Assembly: GCA_910579305.1 (NCBI GenBank)
Contig: CAJTTA010000003.1
Coordinates: forward strand, 28,339-92,338
From: an uncultured Muribaculaceae bacterium
GTDB taxonomy: Bacteria > Bacteroidota > Bacteroidia > Bacteroidales > Muribaculaceae
Direction: 5' to 3'
DNA length: 64,000 nt
Shown: positions 25,835 to 33,796 of the stretch, in pieces
How the letters are laid out: every line of letters begins with the position of its first letter
Numbering within the stretch: position 1 is the stretch's first letter
Position numbers and translations under genes: made by a program
Notes under the pieces: generated by a model
The model's database searches: none
What the model saw: the letters and a program-made list of their open reading frames with translations, nothing else
Told to the model about the DNA's origin: nothing

Positions 25835-27535
25835 TCATTCTTCTGCAGCAAGCATCTCCGACTCCGCCACCTCGGCTGAAGGACGTATGTTGGGCTGCTC
25901 AAGGCCAAGATGCTTCTTGCGGTCAACTATCTTCAGAAAGAGACCTATGACAAGAGCCGCTGCGCCAAGACATGCAAGCATCACAAGTGCCCACGTGTAA
26001 TTATAGCTTATTGATGCGACTTCCGGGGTCATCTGGCCGGATGCCACCTGAGCCTCAATATCAGTATTCGTAGAAGTGAGCACCTTGCCTATGAGCATCG
26101 GGAAAAGCCACAGACCTATATTTTGAATCCAGAAGATAAGCGCATAGGCCGAACCGATGATCTTTGCATCTACCAGCTTGGGCACTGAGGGCCACAATGA
26201 GGCAGGCACAAGAGAGAATGAGGCACCAAGCACGAGGATAGTAATGTAGGCTATCGACACGCCAAGCACGGCATTATCCTTGAACTGAGGCAGAATGAAT
26301 GCAAACGTGAGATGACAGCCTATCAGGAGCAATGAGCCAAGCACAAGCATTGAGGCGGCTTTACCCTTATGGTCTACAAATTTTCCTAAGATCGGAGTTA
26401 TTCCCACAGCCAGCAAGGGGAAGACGGCGAAAATAGCCCCCGCGCTCTGCTGCATATAGCCCATCCAGCAATAAACTACCAAAGAGACTATGGAGAGTAT
26501 GAACAGGCCGCATTTCACTGCCGTGTTCTTTGCAAAGTTGCCCGCAAACGCGGCAGCTGCCACTACAAGCATGATTACATACTGAATGTAGGTCACGGTC
26601 TCCGTAAGCCAGAAAGAGTCAGAGGGAAGAGGATCGAAGTGTATATTACACTGAAGCATGTTGACAGCATATTTCTGGAACGGGAAGATAGCCGAATAAT
26701 ACAACACGCAAAGCAGTGCAACGAGCCAAAAACCGAGACTTGACAATATCTTCCCGAGATCGGAGATTTTAAACGGATCATCTTTTTCTTCTGCCTCATG
26801 CGTCTGTGAATCAAGTTTTCGATCCATAACGAAATAGACAATAAACATGATCAGGGCGATCATAAGCAGCACTACTCCGAATGCTACCGAGCGGCTCACA
26901 CTTATATCTCCACCCATTTTCGCAAACATCGGGGAAAATATCATACATGTGGCAACACCAAGACGGGCGAGTGCCATTTCCGAGCCCATGGCCAAAGCCA
27001 TTTCTCGGCCTTTGAACCACTTCACAATACCGCGACTCACTGTAATACCTGCCATTTCCACTCCGCAGCCAAAGATCATAAAGCCTATGGCCGATAACTT
27101 TGCCGAGGCCGGCATACCCTTATAAAAAGGAGATATGCCAAGTTCATCAAAACCGGGAATATAGTTGAGATTGTCAGTGAACCATGTATGCAAGCCACTG
27201 CTCAAGAATGAATCAGTAAGGGCATACCAGTTGATTGTCGCTCCCACCAGCATCACAGCTCCTGAGAGCACTGCGGTGAAACGAACACCCATCTTGTCAA
27301 GAATAATTCCTGCAAAGATTAGAAAAAAGATAAATACGTTCAGGAAAGTCTCTGAACCTTGCATCGTGCCAAATGCGGTGGAATCCCATCCGCGAGTGGA
27401 TTGCAGCAGGTCTTTGATAGGCGACAGTACATCCATGAAAATGTAAGAGCAGAACATCGCTCCTGCCAACAGGCCAAGCGCCAGCCAGCGCATCGAAGCC
27501 TTGTCACGGAGTGTCGCAGCAATAGGTTGTGCCAT
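25835..27535 (-). CDS. MFS transporter
   Basis: This 566-residue major facilitator protein has about twelve membrane segments, a cytoplasmic central loop containing an acidic stretch (near residues 235-255), and an extended C-terminal tail. The first periplasmic loop (about residues 105-145) is longer than usual. Loop 2-3 reads GIILDKMGVRFTAV, a variant of the MFS signature. The substrate is unknown. It appears to be transcribed alone, from a promoter with one mismatch upstream. Confidence 0.82.
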   Translation of the reverse strand: MAQPIAATLRDKASMRWLALGLLAGAMFCSYIFMDVLSPIKDLLQSTRGWDSTAFGTMQGSETFLNVFIFFLIFAGIILDKMGVRFTAVLSGAVMLVGATINWYALTDSFLSSGLHTWFTDNLNYIPGFDELGISPFYKGMPASAKLSAIGFMIFGCGVEMAGITVSRGIVKWFKGREMALAMGSEMALARLGVATCMIFSPMFAKMGGDISVSRSVAFGVVLLMIALIMFIVYFVMDRKLDSQTHEAEEKDDPFKISDLGKILSSLGFWLVALLCVLYYSAIFPFQKYAVNMLQCNIHFDPLPSDSFWLTETVTYIQYVIMLVVAAAAFAGNFAKNTAVKCGLFILSIVSLVVYCWMGYMQQSAGAIFAVFPLLAVGITPILGKFVDHKGKAASMLVLGSLLLIGCHLTFAFILPQFKDNAVLGVSIAYITILVLGASFSLVPASLWPSVPKLVDAKIIGSAYALIFWIQNIGLWLFPMLIGKVLTSTNTDIEAQVASGQMTPEVASISYNYTWALVMLACLGAAALVIGLFLKIVDRKKHLGLEQPNIRPSAEVAESEMLAAEE

Positions 27536-27634
27536 GTATTCTTATGGTATTTAATTAATTAGATCAGTCTTAACCGAAAAATAAACAATACTTTCGGGTA
27601 TAATAAACAGATTCGTTTACTCTCTTTATCAATG

Positions 27635-27666
27635 CGAAGTTACGAGATTTTTTTGTTTCAACCAAA
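27635..27666 (-). promoter_or_regulatory. Candidate promoter of the 27535 MFS gene
   Basis: On the minus strand TTTG (27666-27663) is 20 bp from TAACTTCG (27642-27635), a one-base variant of TAnnTTTG. The leader would be about 93 nt. Confidence 0.5.
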
Positions 27667-27866
27667 TTTTAAACAAGAAAACAGATTTAATAATTAAGTT
27701 TCACAACCTGGTGATGTTATCGAACGCATTTTCCGGATACGACATATCGGTGTGCGAAATCTCAACTTATCCCTTGCGTGAATCTTTACATACTCTGTTG
27801 AAATCTTAATTGCCAGACCACATGGCAAAGTACGGAATTACTTCTCATACGTAATTTACCCTTAGC

Positions 27867-28110
27867 TTAATCATCGGTATCATATTTCCCATCAATCCAT
27901 TCCTTGTCGATTCTATCGTCTCCATCTGAATCTCCACGTACCTTGTCAGCCAGTATATTATTATCCGCAATCTTCCCACGCTTTATATTGCGATCTGTAA
28001 GTTTATCTGACTCATGCACTAATTTCCAGTCCTCCCCCAAAAAGATATATGCTTCATGCTTCTATTGCCTATGGCTAATGACACTATCTCATAGTGGTGC
28101 CTGAAGTAAC
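27867..28110 (-). pseudogene. Disrupted 3' remnant of an unknown gene
   Basis: The minus strand has protein-like reading in two frames that join near 28070. Upstream, HYEIVSLAIGNRSMKH is read in one frame. Downstream, EAYIFLGEDWKLVHESDK continues in another, and this frame ends DSDGDDRIDKEW followed by an acidic tail and TAA at 27867-27869. The second frame has no ATG and is preceded by a stop, which fits a one-base indel in a former gene. The DxDGDDxxD stretch looks like a calcium-binding loop, but the family is not recognised. No intact start or promoter is visible. Confidence 0.45.
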
Positions 28111-28153
28111 AATGAAGAGTTCGATACACATTACATGTATCGAACTCTTCATT
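28111..28153 (-). terminator. Strong hairpin terminator of the aspS operon
   Basis: Arms at 28111-28128 and 28136-28153 are exact 18-bp complements around a 7-nt loop. It lies 17 bp after the zinc-ribbon gene stop. There is no long U-run, so efficiency is uncertain, but stem strength is high. Confidence 0.7.
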
Positions 28154-28170
28154 ATTAACTATACTTGATA

Positions 28171-28983
28171 TTATTTGCTTCTTGAAGAACGACGCTTGGT
28201 GGTAGGAGTCTCCACAACTTCCTCCTCGATACCTGCCAGACGAGCGTCAATCATGATACGGCCACAGTACTCACAAACTATAATTTTCTTGTGCATCTTT
28301 ATCTCAAGCTGACGCTGCGAAGGTATGCGGTTGAAACATCCGCCACATGCACTGCGCTGCACCGTCACTATTCCCAGGCCATTACGCGCATTCTTGCGAA
28401 TTCGCTTGAAAGCGGCCAAAGTATATGCATCAATCAGAGGCTCAAGCTCAAGAGCACGTGCGCGGAGATTCTCTTCCTCTGCTTTCGTTTCGCTCACAAT
28501 ATCTGCAAGCTCCGCACGTTTTTCCAAAAGTATGTGCTCGCCGTCAGCAAGATCCTCCTTAGTGCGGGCAATGTCAGCCTCCTTGGCTTCACAGGATTCC
28601 TTATACTCTCGTATGTTCTTCTCGGCAAGCTCAATCTCCAGACCCTCAAACTCTATTTCCTTGTTCAGGAAATCAAATTCCCTGTTGTTGCGCACATTGT
28701 CCTGCTGCTCCTTGTAGCGGGCAATCTTCGCCTGACGGTCATTGATCTCACCCGTCTTCGAAGCAATCTGCTTCTTAAGCTGAGCGATCTCTTCATTATA
28801 CTTTTCGACACGAGTATTATAACGGGCGATATTATCCTCAAGATCTTTCACTTCATTGGGGAGCTCGCCACGCAGAATCTTGATACGGTCGATTTCTGAA
28901 AGAATGGTCTGCAACTCATAAAGAGTCTTCAGGCGTTCTTCCACACTGCGATCCTTATCTGTCTTATTAGTTTCGGTAGCCAT
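28171..28983 (-). CDS. Coiled-coil zinc-ribbon protein (zf-RING_7/CT398-like)
   Basis: This 270-residue protein consists of a long coiled coil (about residues 10-190, with many Glu, Lys and Leu heptads) followed by a C-terminal C4 zinc ribbon. The cysteine pairs are in SACGGCFNRIP and VCEYCGRIM. The family is known from Chlamydia CT398 and related bacterial proteins and may act as an adaptor for export or RNA-related complexes. The role here is unknown. It is the last gene after aspS and the Nif3-like gene and is followed by a strong terminator. Confidence 0.85.
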   Translation of the reverse strand: MATETNKTDKDRSVEERLKTLYELQTILSEIDRIKILRGELPNEVKDLEDNIARYNTRVEKYNEEIAQLKKQIASKTGEINDRQAKIARYKEQQDNVRNNREFDFLNKEIEFEGLEIELAEKNIREYKESCEAKEADIARTKEDLADGEHILLEKRAELADIVSETKAEEENLRARALELEPLIDAYTLAAFKRIRKNARNGLGIVTVQRSACGGCFNRIPSQRQLEIKMHKKIIVCEYCGRIMIDARLAGIEEEVVETPTTKRRSSRSK

Positions 28984-29005
28984 ATTATGGATATAAGTAG
29001 ATTTT

Positions 29006-29791
29006 TTAAAGAGTATTTATAGGATTAACCTCATCCTCCGCAAGGTATGTGGGAAAATCCGGGAATGAATGTGCCAATATGTGGCGAAACATCTTCTTGG
29101 TGCAAAGTTCGCTCTCAAAATGGCCTATGTCGGCAATCAGGATCTTGGAGCCCCAAGTCGTGAAATCATGATACTTCACATCACCGGTCACTATTGCGTC
29201 TGCTCCGGAATCCACAGCTTTACGTATCAATGAAGCACCGGCCCCACCACACACGGCCACTTTCCGCACAATAAGAGATGAGAACGATGAAGAATAACGC
29301 AAGCATTTTACTGCGAAAGCTTCTTTCACTTTTCGCAAAAACTCAAATGAGGGCATCGGCCCTATGTCGCCCACAGCTCCAAGCCCTACGAGAGGCTCAC
29401 GATCATCAGGCTCAAGTATCTTAACATTATTCAACCCCAAAGCAGCAGCTATCTCCATGCTCACTCCATGAGTTGCACGATCAAGATTTGTATGAGCTGA
29501 ATATATCGAGATCCCAGCCCGCAAAGCCTTGATTATTATACATCCGCGCTCATTGCATGATGTCACATTCCTCACCCCGCCAAACAGCAGGGGATGATGA
29601 GAGATTATCATTGAGCAGCCGCGCTCGATAGCCTCATCCACTGAGTGCTCCGTGACATCAAGACACAACAGAGCGGCCGTAGCCTTAGCTTCGGGTTCGC
29701 CCACCTGCAGCCCGGCATTGTCGTAGCTTTCCTGTAAGCTCAGAGGGGCATAAGCCTCAAGGGCGTTGATTATATCTGATACCGTAGGCAT
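29006..29791 (-). CDS. Nif3-like dinuclear metal-centre protein
   Basis: This 261-residue protein belongs to the NIF3/DUF34 family of hexameric proteins with a dinuclear metal site. Metal ligands are in SHHPLLFGG and in YSAHTNLD, with a third His-containing block (IADIGHFESE) near the C-terminus. The start is the ATG at 29791. A longer extension would overlap aspS. This is the short form without the middle insertion domain found in some homologues. The family is linked to GTP cyclohydrolase type 1-like folds, but its cellular function is unsettled. It begins 1 nt after aspS ends, so it is co-translated with it. Confidence 0.88.
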   Translation of the reverse strand: MPTVSDIINALEAYAPLSLQESYDNAGLQVGEPEAKATAALLCLDVTEHSVDEAIERGCSMIISHHPLLFGGVRNVTSCNERGCIIIKALRAGISIYSAHTNLDRATHGVSMEIAAALGLNNVKILEPDDREPLVGLGAVGDIGPMPSFEFLRKVKEAFAVKCLRYSSSFSSLIVRKVAVCGGAGASLIRKAVDSGADAIVTGDVKYHDFTTWGSKILIADIGHFESELCTKKMFRHILAHSFPDFPTYLAEDEVNPINTL

Positions 29792-29792
29792 T

Positions 29793-31550
29793 CTATTCTT
29801 GGTCTGAAACAAGCTTGAGGCACAGTTCATCAAGCTGGGCAGGATCAAGCGGCGCAGGTGACTCGTTCATCACATCGCGGCCTGAATTGTTTTTCGGGAA
29901 CGCCATTGTGTCACGTATCGAATCCAACTCGGCAAGCATGGATACAAACCGGTCAAATCCAAGAGCAAGGCCTCCATGGGGAGGTGCGCCATACTTGAAT
30001 GCATTCATCAAGAAGCCAAACTGCTCCTGTGCTTTCTCCGGCGTGAATCCGAGCAACTCAAACATTGTATCCTGCAACTCACTGTCATGAATACGTATCG
30101 AACCTCCTCCCAGCTCTGTGCCATTGATTACGATGTCATAAGCCGTAGCTCTCACTTTTCCCGTGTCGGAACGCAAGAGCGGAATATCCTCCGGATTGGG
30201 CGCGGTGAACGGATGGTGCATGGCATAATAACGCTGTGTCTCTTCATCCCACTCAAACAGAGGGAAGTCTATAACCCACAGGGGTGAGAACACGTTCTTG
30301 GGACGCAATTCGAGGCGCGAGCCCATCTCCAGGCGTAATTCGCCGAGAGCCTTCCGAGTTTTGGCCACCTGGCCGCTGAGTATAAGAAGCAGATCTCCCG
30401 GATTGGCACCCATAGTATCAATCCAGGTCTTTATCTCATCCTCACTGAAGAATTTACCTACAGAACTCTTTACGCTTTTATCTTCGCCATATTTTACCCA
30501 CACAAGTCCTTTGGCTCCTATCTGCGGACGCTTTACAAAATCTGTGAGCTCATCAGTCTGCTTGCGGGTATATGAAGCGCAACCCGGCACACATATGCCG
30601 GCAGTAAGCTCGGCATCATCCATCACAGCGAATCCATGACCTTTCACAAGATCTGTAAGCTCTACGAATGTCATTCCGAAACGGGTGTCCGGCTTATCAG
30701 AACCGTAAAACTTCATAGCATCGGCCCATGTCATGCGGGGAAACGATTCAGCAAAATCTATACCTTTGACATGTTTAAAAACATGTTTTACCAAGCCCTC
30801 AAACATTTGTATGACATCTTCCTGCTCTACAAAACTCATTTCGCAGTCTACCTGGGTAAATTCAGGCTGACGGTCGGCGCGCAAATCCTCGTCGCGGAAA
30901 CATTTGGCCAATTGGAAATACCTGTCGAATCCACTCACCATCAACAGCTGCTTGAATATCTGAGGACTCTGGGGCAGGGCATAGAATTCACCCGGATTCA
31001 TACGTGAAGGCACCACAAAATCCCTGGCGCCCTCAGGTGTGCTCTTGACAAGAATCGGAGTCTCTATTTCCAGGAAACCGTTAGCGTCAAGATAGCGCCG
31101 TATCTCATGAGCCATGCGATGACGCAGCTCTATATTCGCACGAAGACCTGGTCTGCGCAAGTCAAGATAACGGTATTTCATGCGCAAATCATCACCGCCA
31201 TCTGTGTTCTCCTCAATAGTGAATGGAGGTATCTCGCTCTTATTAAGCACCTTGAGAGATGAGGCGATTATCTCAATATCGCCGGTGGGAAGATGAGGAT
31301 TCTTTGAGGTGCGCTCGGCAACCTTGCCCGTCACCTGCACTACATATTCCCTGCCGAGCCGGGCGGCATCCTCGCATAGTTCAGGATTGATTTCCTGATT
31401 AAAAACCACTTGAGTGATACCATAACGATCACGCATATCCACAAATGTCATTGCGCCCAATTTACGGGAGCGCTGCACCCACCCGGAAAGAGTCACTTCC
31501 TTGCCCTGATCACAGAGGCGAAGATCTCCGCATGTAGCTGTCCTGTACAT
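29793..31550 (-). CDS. aspS: Aspartyl-tRNA synthetase
   Basis: This 585-residue class II synthetase charges tRNA-Asp. It has an N-terminal OB-fold anticodon-binding domain (about 1-110; VTLSGWVQRSRKLGAMTFVDMRDRYG), then class II motif 1 near residue 145-175 (HEIRRYLDANGFLEIETPIL), motif 2 (FRDEDLRADRQPEFTQVD) and motif 3 (GLALGFDRFV). The bacterial GAD insertion domain lies between motifs 2 and 3. Length and motifs are normal. It is the first gene of a three-gene unit with its own promoter. Confidence 0.97.
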   Translation of the reverse strand: MYRTATCGDLRLCDQGKEVTLSGWVQRSRKLGAMTFVDMRDRYGITQVVFNQEINPELCEDAARLGREYVVQVTGKVAERTSKNPHLPTGDIEIIASSLKVLNKSEIPPFTIEENTDGGDDLRMKYRYLDLRRPGLRANIELRHRMAHEIRRYLDANGFLEIETPILVKSTPEGARDFVVPSRMNPGEFYALPQSPQIFKQLLMVSGFDRYFQLAKCFRDEDLRADRQPEFTQVDCEMSFVEQEDVIQMFEGLVKHVFKHVKGIDFAESFPRMTWADAMKFYGSDKPDTRFGMTFVELTDLVKGHGFAVMDDAELTAGICVPGCASYTRKQTDELTDFVKRPQIGAKGLVWVKYGEDKSVKSSVGKFFSEDEIKTWIDTMGANPGDLLLILSGQVAKTRKALGELRLEMGSRLELRPKNVFSPLWVIDFPLFEWDEETQRYYAMHHPFTAPNPEDIPLLRSDTGKVRATAYDIVINGTELGGGSIRIHDSELQDTMFELLGFTPEKAQEQFGFLMNAFKYGAPPHGGLALGFDRFVSMLAELDSIRDTMAFPKNNSGRDVMNESPAPLDPAQLDELCLKLVSDQE

Positions 31551-31623
31551 ATCTTATTATCGAATCTTATTATCGAAATTACTAAATCGCTGAATAGTGG
31601 ACACAGAACCCACTTTTAACGTG

Positions 31624-31654
31624 CAAAGTTAATAAGAAATTTCCGTGTTTCAAA
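31624..31654 (-). promoter_or_regulatory. Promoter of the aspS operon
   Basis: On the minus strand TTTG (31654-31651) and TAACTTTG (31631-31624) are separated by 19 bp. The start near 31617 gives a leader of about 67 nt, in which the sequence CTTATTATCGAAT is partly repeated (31553-31572). Confidence 0.75.
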
Positions 31655-31687
31655 ATTTTTACACACGCTCATCCAAATCAAGCATTG

Positions 31688-31755
31688 CAATTCGCTCCAA
31701 AATGGCGAATTGGAGAACCTGCATAGTTTTAATTCATCCATGCAAGTCCTCCAAT
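31688..31755 (-). repeat. Overlapping inverted repeats downstream of the 31778 gene
   Basis: One hairpin pairs 31688-31695 with 31705-31712 (8 bp, perfect). A second pairs 31709-31724 with 31740-31755 (16 nt, two mismatches). The pairings share bases 31709-31712, so they exclude each other. The region lies between the stop at 31778 and the aspS promoter, so one or both may act as a terminator. Confidence 0.5.
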
Positions 31756-31777
31756 TAGAGATTATCAATATTTGCGC

Positions 31778-32701
31778 TCACGGAATTAAAATCTTGCTGA
31801 TGCTTCCGCCTTGTACCCGCAGATATACGCCAGATGAGTCAGGCTCTCCGCGGAGCGGAACTCCGGCAAGTGTATAATACATAGATTTATCTCCGTCTGT
31901 TATCACTTTATCAATTCCCGTAGGGATCTCTGTGGTGGCAAGTATGTATCCGGCTGCGAGATTGACTACCATATGCGATGTATGAGCCTTTATGGCTGAT
32001 GGCTGCACTGTAAAAGTTGCATTCGTGCCTGTAGCATATGCTATTGCTACCGATTCATTGGCATTCAATGGTACATTGCCATTACCCCCTCCGGCAGGCC
32101 CGAATATAAAAGCATCCTCACTTACCCGGGGTTCATATGAAATTTTAAATGTCGCAGGAGGAGTGACAAGTGCATAATAAATGCCTTCATGAGGATTTCC
32201 GGTAAGAGTTACCACATCATTATTCTCCCCTACAAGATATATTTGCGACGGATAGTGCGCCATATCAGGCGTTGTAGGAGTGGCGATGAGCATGTGTGAA
32301 GAGATACCCTCTATGTTACGCGAGTAGAACTCTATATCATATGTACCTGACTCTGCAAGGGTTATCAACGATCCCGTCACCGCAAGTATAAGCGGACTGG
32401 GATAACTTGGAGGTATAGGCGACACTGCCCAGGATGCCGTGGCATAAAATGTGGACTCTTGGGTATCATCCGCATATGCGTAGATTGCGAATTTGCCTGA
32501 TGGAAGATCCACTGCATTGATGGTATACACTTCATCGGCACTTTCTGTCAATGCCTGCTTATCAGGATAATCGCCATCAGCATTCCTTACTATATTGCCC
32601 GACGCGTCTGCGGGTATAATATATAGCTTATTGGCATGTGCGATTGACGGTATGCACAACAAGGCGCATACAAACGTAAGAATTGTAAATGTGTGCTTCA
32701 T
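31778..32701 (-). CDS. Secreted protein with T9SS-like C-terminal tail
   Basis: This 307-residue protein begins at the ATG at 32701 and has a signal peptide (about 1-23, ending SIAHA). The middle is Pro- and Thr-rich with beta-type sequence, without Cys pairs or a known enzymatic motif. The C-terminal 50 residues (MYYTLAGVPLRGEPDSSGVY, then a short LRVQGG and a final ILIP) match the sorting-signal-like tail common on secreted Bacteroidales proteins. Function is unknown, with a surface or secreted role likely. Expression is probably controlled by the adjacent hairpin, which abuts the start codon. Confidence 0.75.
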   Translation of the reverse strand: MKHTFTILTFVCALLCIPSIAHANKLYIIPADASGNIVRNADGDYPDKQALTESADEVYTINAVDLPSGKFAIYAYADDTQESTFYATASWAVSPIPPSYPSPLILAVTGSLITLAESGTYDIEFYSRNIEGISSHMLIATPTTPDMAHYPSQIYLVGENNDVVTLTGNPHEGIYYALVTPPATFKISYEPRVSEDAFIFGPAGGGNGNVPLNANESVAIAYATGTNATFTVQPSAIKAHTSHMVVNLAAGYILATTEIPTGIDKVITDGDKSMYYTLAGVPLRGEPDSSGVYLRVQGGSISKILIP

Positions 32702-32702
32702 A

Positions 32703-32740
32703 GTATAAGAGTTATTTTTAAGAGTAAACAACTCTTATAC
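32703..32740 (-). promoter_or_regulatory. 11-bp hairpin abutting the start codon of the 32701 gene
   Basis: GTATAAGAGTT at 32703-32713 is the exact complement of 32730-32740, around a 16-nt loop. On the minus strand the stem ends one base before the ATG at 32701, so the hairpin would occupy the whole ribosome-binding region. Confidence 0.55.
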
Positions 32741-32742
32741 AA

Positions 32743-32790
32743 ACATTGTTTAACCCCGGCATGCTTTTCTGTGCCGGGGTTAAACAATGT
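32743..32790 (-). terminator. Strong terminator hairpin downstream of trxA
   Basis: Arms at 32744-32761 and 32772-32789 are exact 18-bp complements, extended by one more pair at 32743/32790, around a 10-nt loop. It lies 21 bp after the trxA stop and directly before the hairpin that precedes the next gene. The following minus-strand sequence is a short U-rich stretch. Confidence 0.8.
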
Positions 32791-32810
32791 CAATAAATTT
32801 ACATATTATA

Positions 32811-33125
32811 TCAAAGAAGCGGCTGAAGCTTTGCACGCAGCTCATCAATAGAGACAAGGCCTACAGTGCGATCTTTAAGCTCGCCGTCTTTAATGAAAAG
32901 AACAGTGGGGATGTTACGCACACGGAACTGTGATGAAATCTCATCATTTTCATCTACATTGAGCTTTCCTACAATTGCCTTACCCTCAAATTCTTCTGCA
33001 AGCTGTTCTACAGCCGGGCCAAGTTTGAGACAGGGGCCACACCATTCTGCCCAAAGATCAATTACTACGGGCTTGCCTGAGGCAATGGCCTCGCGGGCTG
33101 TTTCATCTGTAAATTGAAGTGCCAT
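32811..33125 (-). CDS. trxA: Thioredoxin
   Basis: This 104-residue cytoplasmic thioredoxin has the active site WCGPC at residues 28-32 and the cis-Pro segment RNIPTVLF at about 74-81. It donates electrons to ribonucleotide reductase, peroxiredoxins and other targets and is itself reduced by thioredoxin reductase, encoded at 36463-37404. The length is normal. It has its own promoter and a strong terminator and so appears monocistronic. Confidence 0.95.
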   Translation of the reverse strand: MALQFTDETAREAIASGKPVVIDLWAEWCGPCLKLGPAVEQLAEEFEGKAIVGKLNVDENDEISSQFRVRNIPTVLFIKDGELKDRTVGLVSIDELRAKLQPLL

Positions 33126-33174
33126 AATCGTTTGTGAGTATTTAATTCTATATTTAAATTATATTTTTACGGGT

Positions 33175-33205
33175 CAAATTTAAGTCTTTTTTTGCACACT
33201 GCAAA
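33175..33205 (-). promoter_or_regulatory. Promoter of trxA
   Basis: On the minus strand TTTG (33205-33202) and TAAATTTG (33182-33175) are separated by 19 bp. The start near 33168 gives a leader of about 43 nt. Confidence 0.75.
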
Positions 33206-33228
33206 ATTTTTATAAAACAAAATAGGAA

Positions 33229-33789
33229 TCACAGTATCTGATGCTTCAGAGCAAAGTATATCAACGCCGGAGTGCCGTGAATCCCGAGCTTATCTGTAAT
33301 ATTTTTGCGGTGAGTGAGCACGGTGTTGACCGATATCCCTAACTGCGACGCAACTTCCTTTGCAGCAGCTCCACGCGCTGTGAGACGCATCACATCAAGC
33401 TCCCTGCGGGTAAGCGGTAGCGCCTCTGCCTTGGGCTGCATATCATCATGCGATTTGCGGGGCAACGCCTTCGCAGTTGTCTTGAGACGCGATATGGCAG
33501 CTAATATTTCTGTTCTTGAGGCAAGAGGTGAAAGCACAGGCAATCCACGTCCCGACTCAAGCACTGGAGCAGATGACAGCAATAAAATCTGCGACAGGCG
33601 GGGCATAAAGAATGGCGCATATGAAGCCAAGGCGGTAGCCGATACAATAAAGCCGTCGGCCGACTGCCATGTTTCATCAGATGCTGACATTGCAGGAATA
33701 ATCACATGATTCCCGGGATATGACTCCTTGATAAGCGCCTGCAAGCCAAGTGCATGAAGGGTGGATAGCCCCACGAGTGAGATAGTCAT
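33229..33789 (-). CDS. LuxR-type transcriptional regulator with degenerate receiver-like N-terminus
   Basis: This 186-residue protein has a clear C-terminal LuxR helix-turn-helix (about residues 122-182): LTRRELDVMRLTARGAAAKEVA followed by the ISVNTVLTHRKNITDKLG recognition region. The N-terminal 100 residues have a receiver-like alternation of beta strands and helices but lack the Asp pair and phosphoryl-acceptor Asp, so phosphorylation is unlikely. It is the last gene of the ftsK to 5-FCL run (7 nt after the cyclo-ligase gene). Targets are unknown. No partner sensor kinase is in the window. Confidence 0.83.
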   Translation of the reverse strand: MTISLVGLSTLHALGLQALIKESYPGNHVIIPAMSASDETWQSADGFIVSATALASYAPFFMPRLSQILLLSSAPVLESGRGLPVLSPLASRTEILAAISRLKTTAKALPRKSHDDMQPKAEALPLTRRELDVMRLTARGAAAKEVASQLGISVNTVLTHRKNITDKLGIHGTPALIYFALKHQIL

Positions 33790-33796
33790 CCTTTAC

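Larger units (their letters stand above)
27536..28170. other. 635-bp intergenic region between the MFS gene and the zinc-ribbon gene
   Basis: This is the longest stretch without an intact gene. It holds the MFS promoter candidate (27635-27666), about 200 bp of low-information AT-rich sequence, a disrupted reading frame (27867-28110) and a strong hairpin terminator (28111-28153). No tRNA, recognisable ncRNA or insertion-sequence end is visible. Confidence 0.6.

Noticed and set aside
27636..27836. Repeated GCAAAGTTAC-like motifs across the window considered as a dispersed repeat
   Set aside because: They are the reverse complement of the TAnnTTTG promoter box and occur at gene starts.
28111..28153. 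Possible transposon terminal inverted repeat
   Set aside because: The arms are adjacent to a single short loop with no transposase or target duplication; a terminator explains it better.
28171..28983. Long coiled coil considered as an SMC-like or phage tail protein
   Set aside because: The C-terminal C4 zinc ribbon and length identify the zf-RING_7/CT398-like family.
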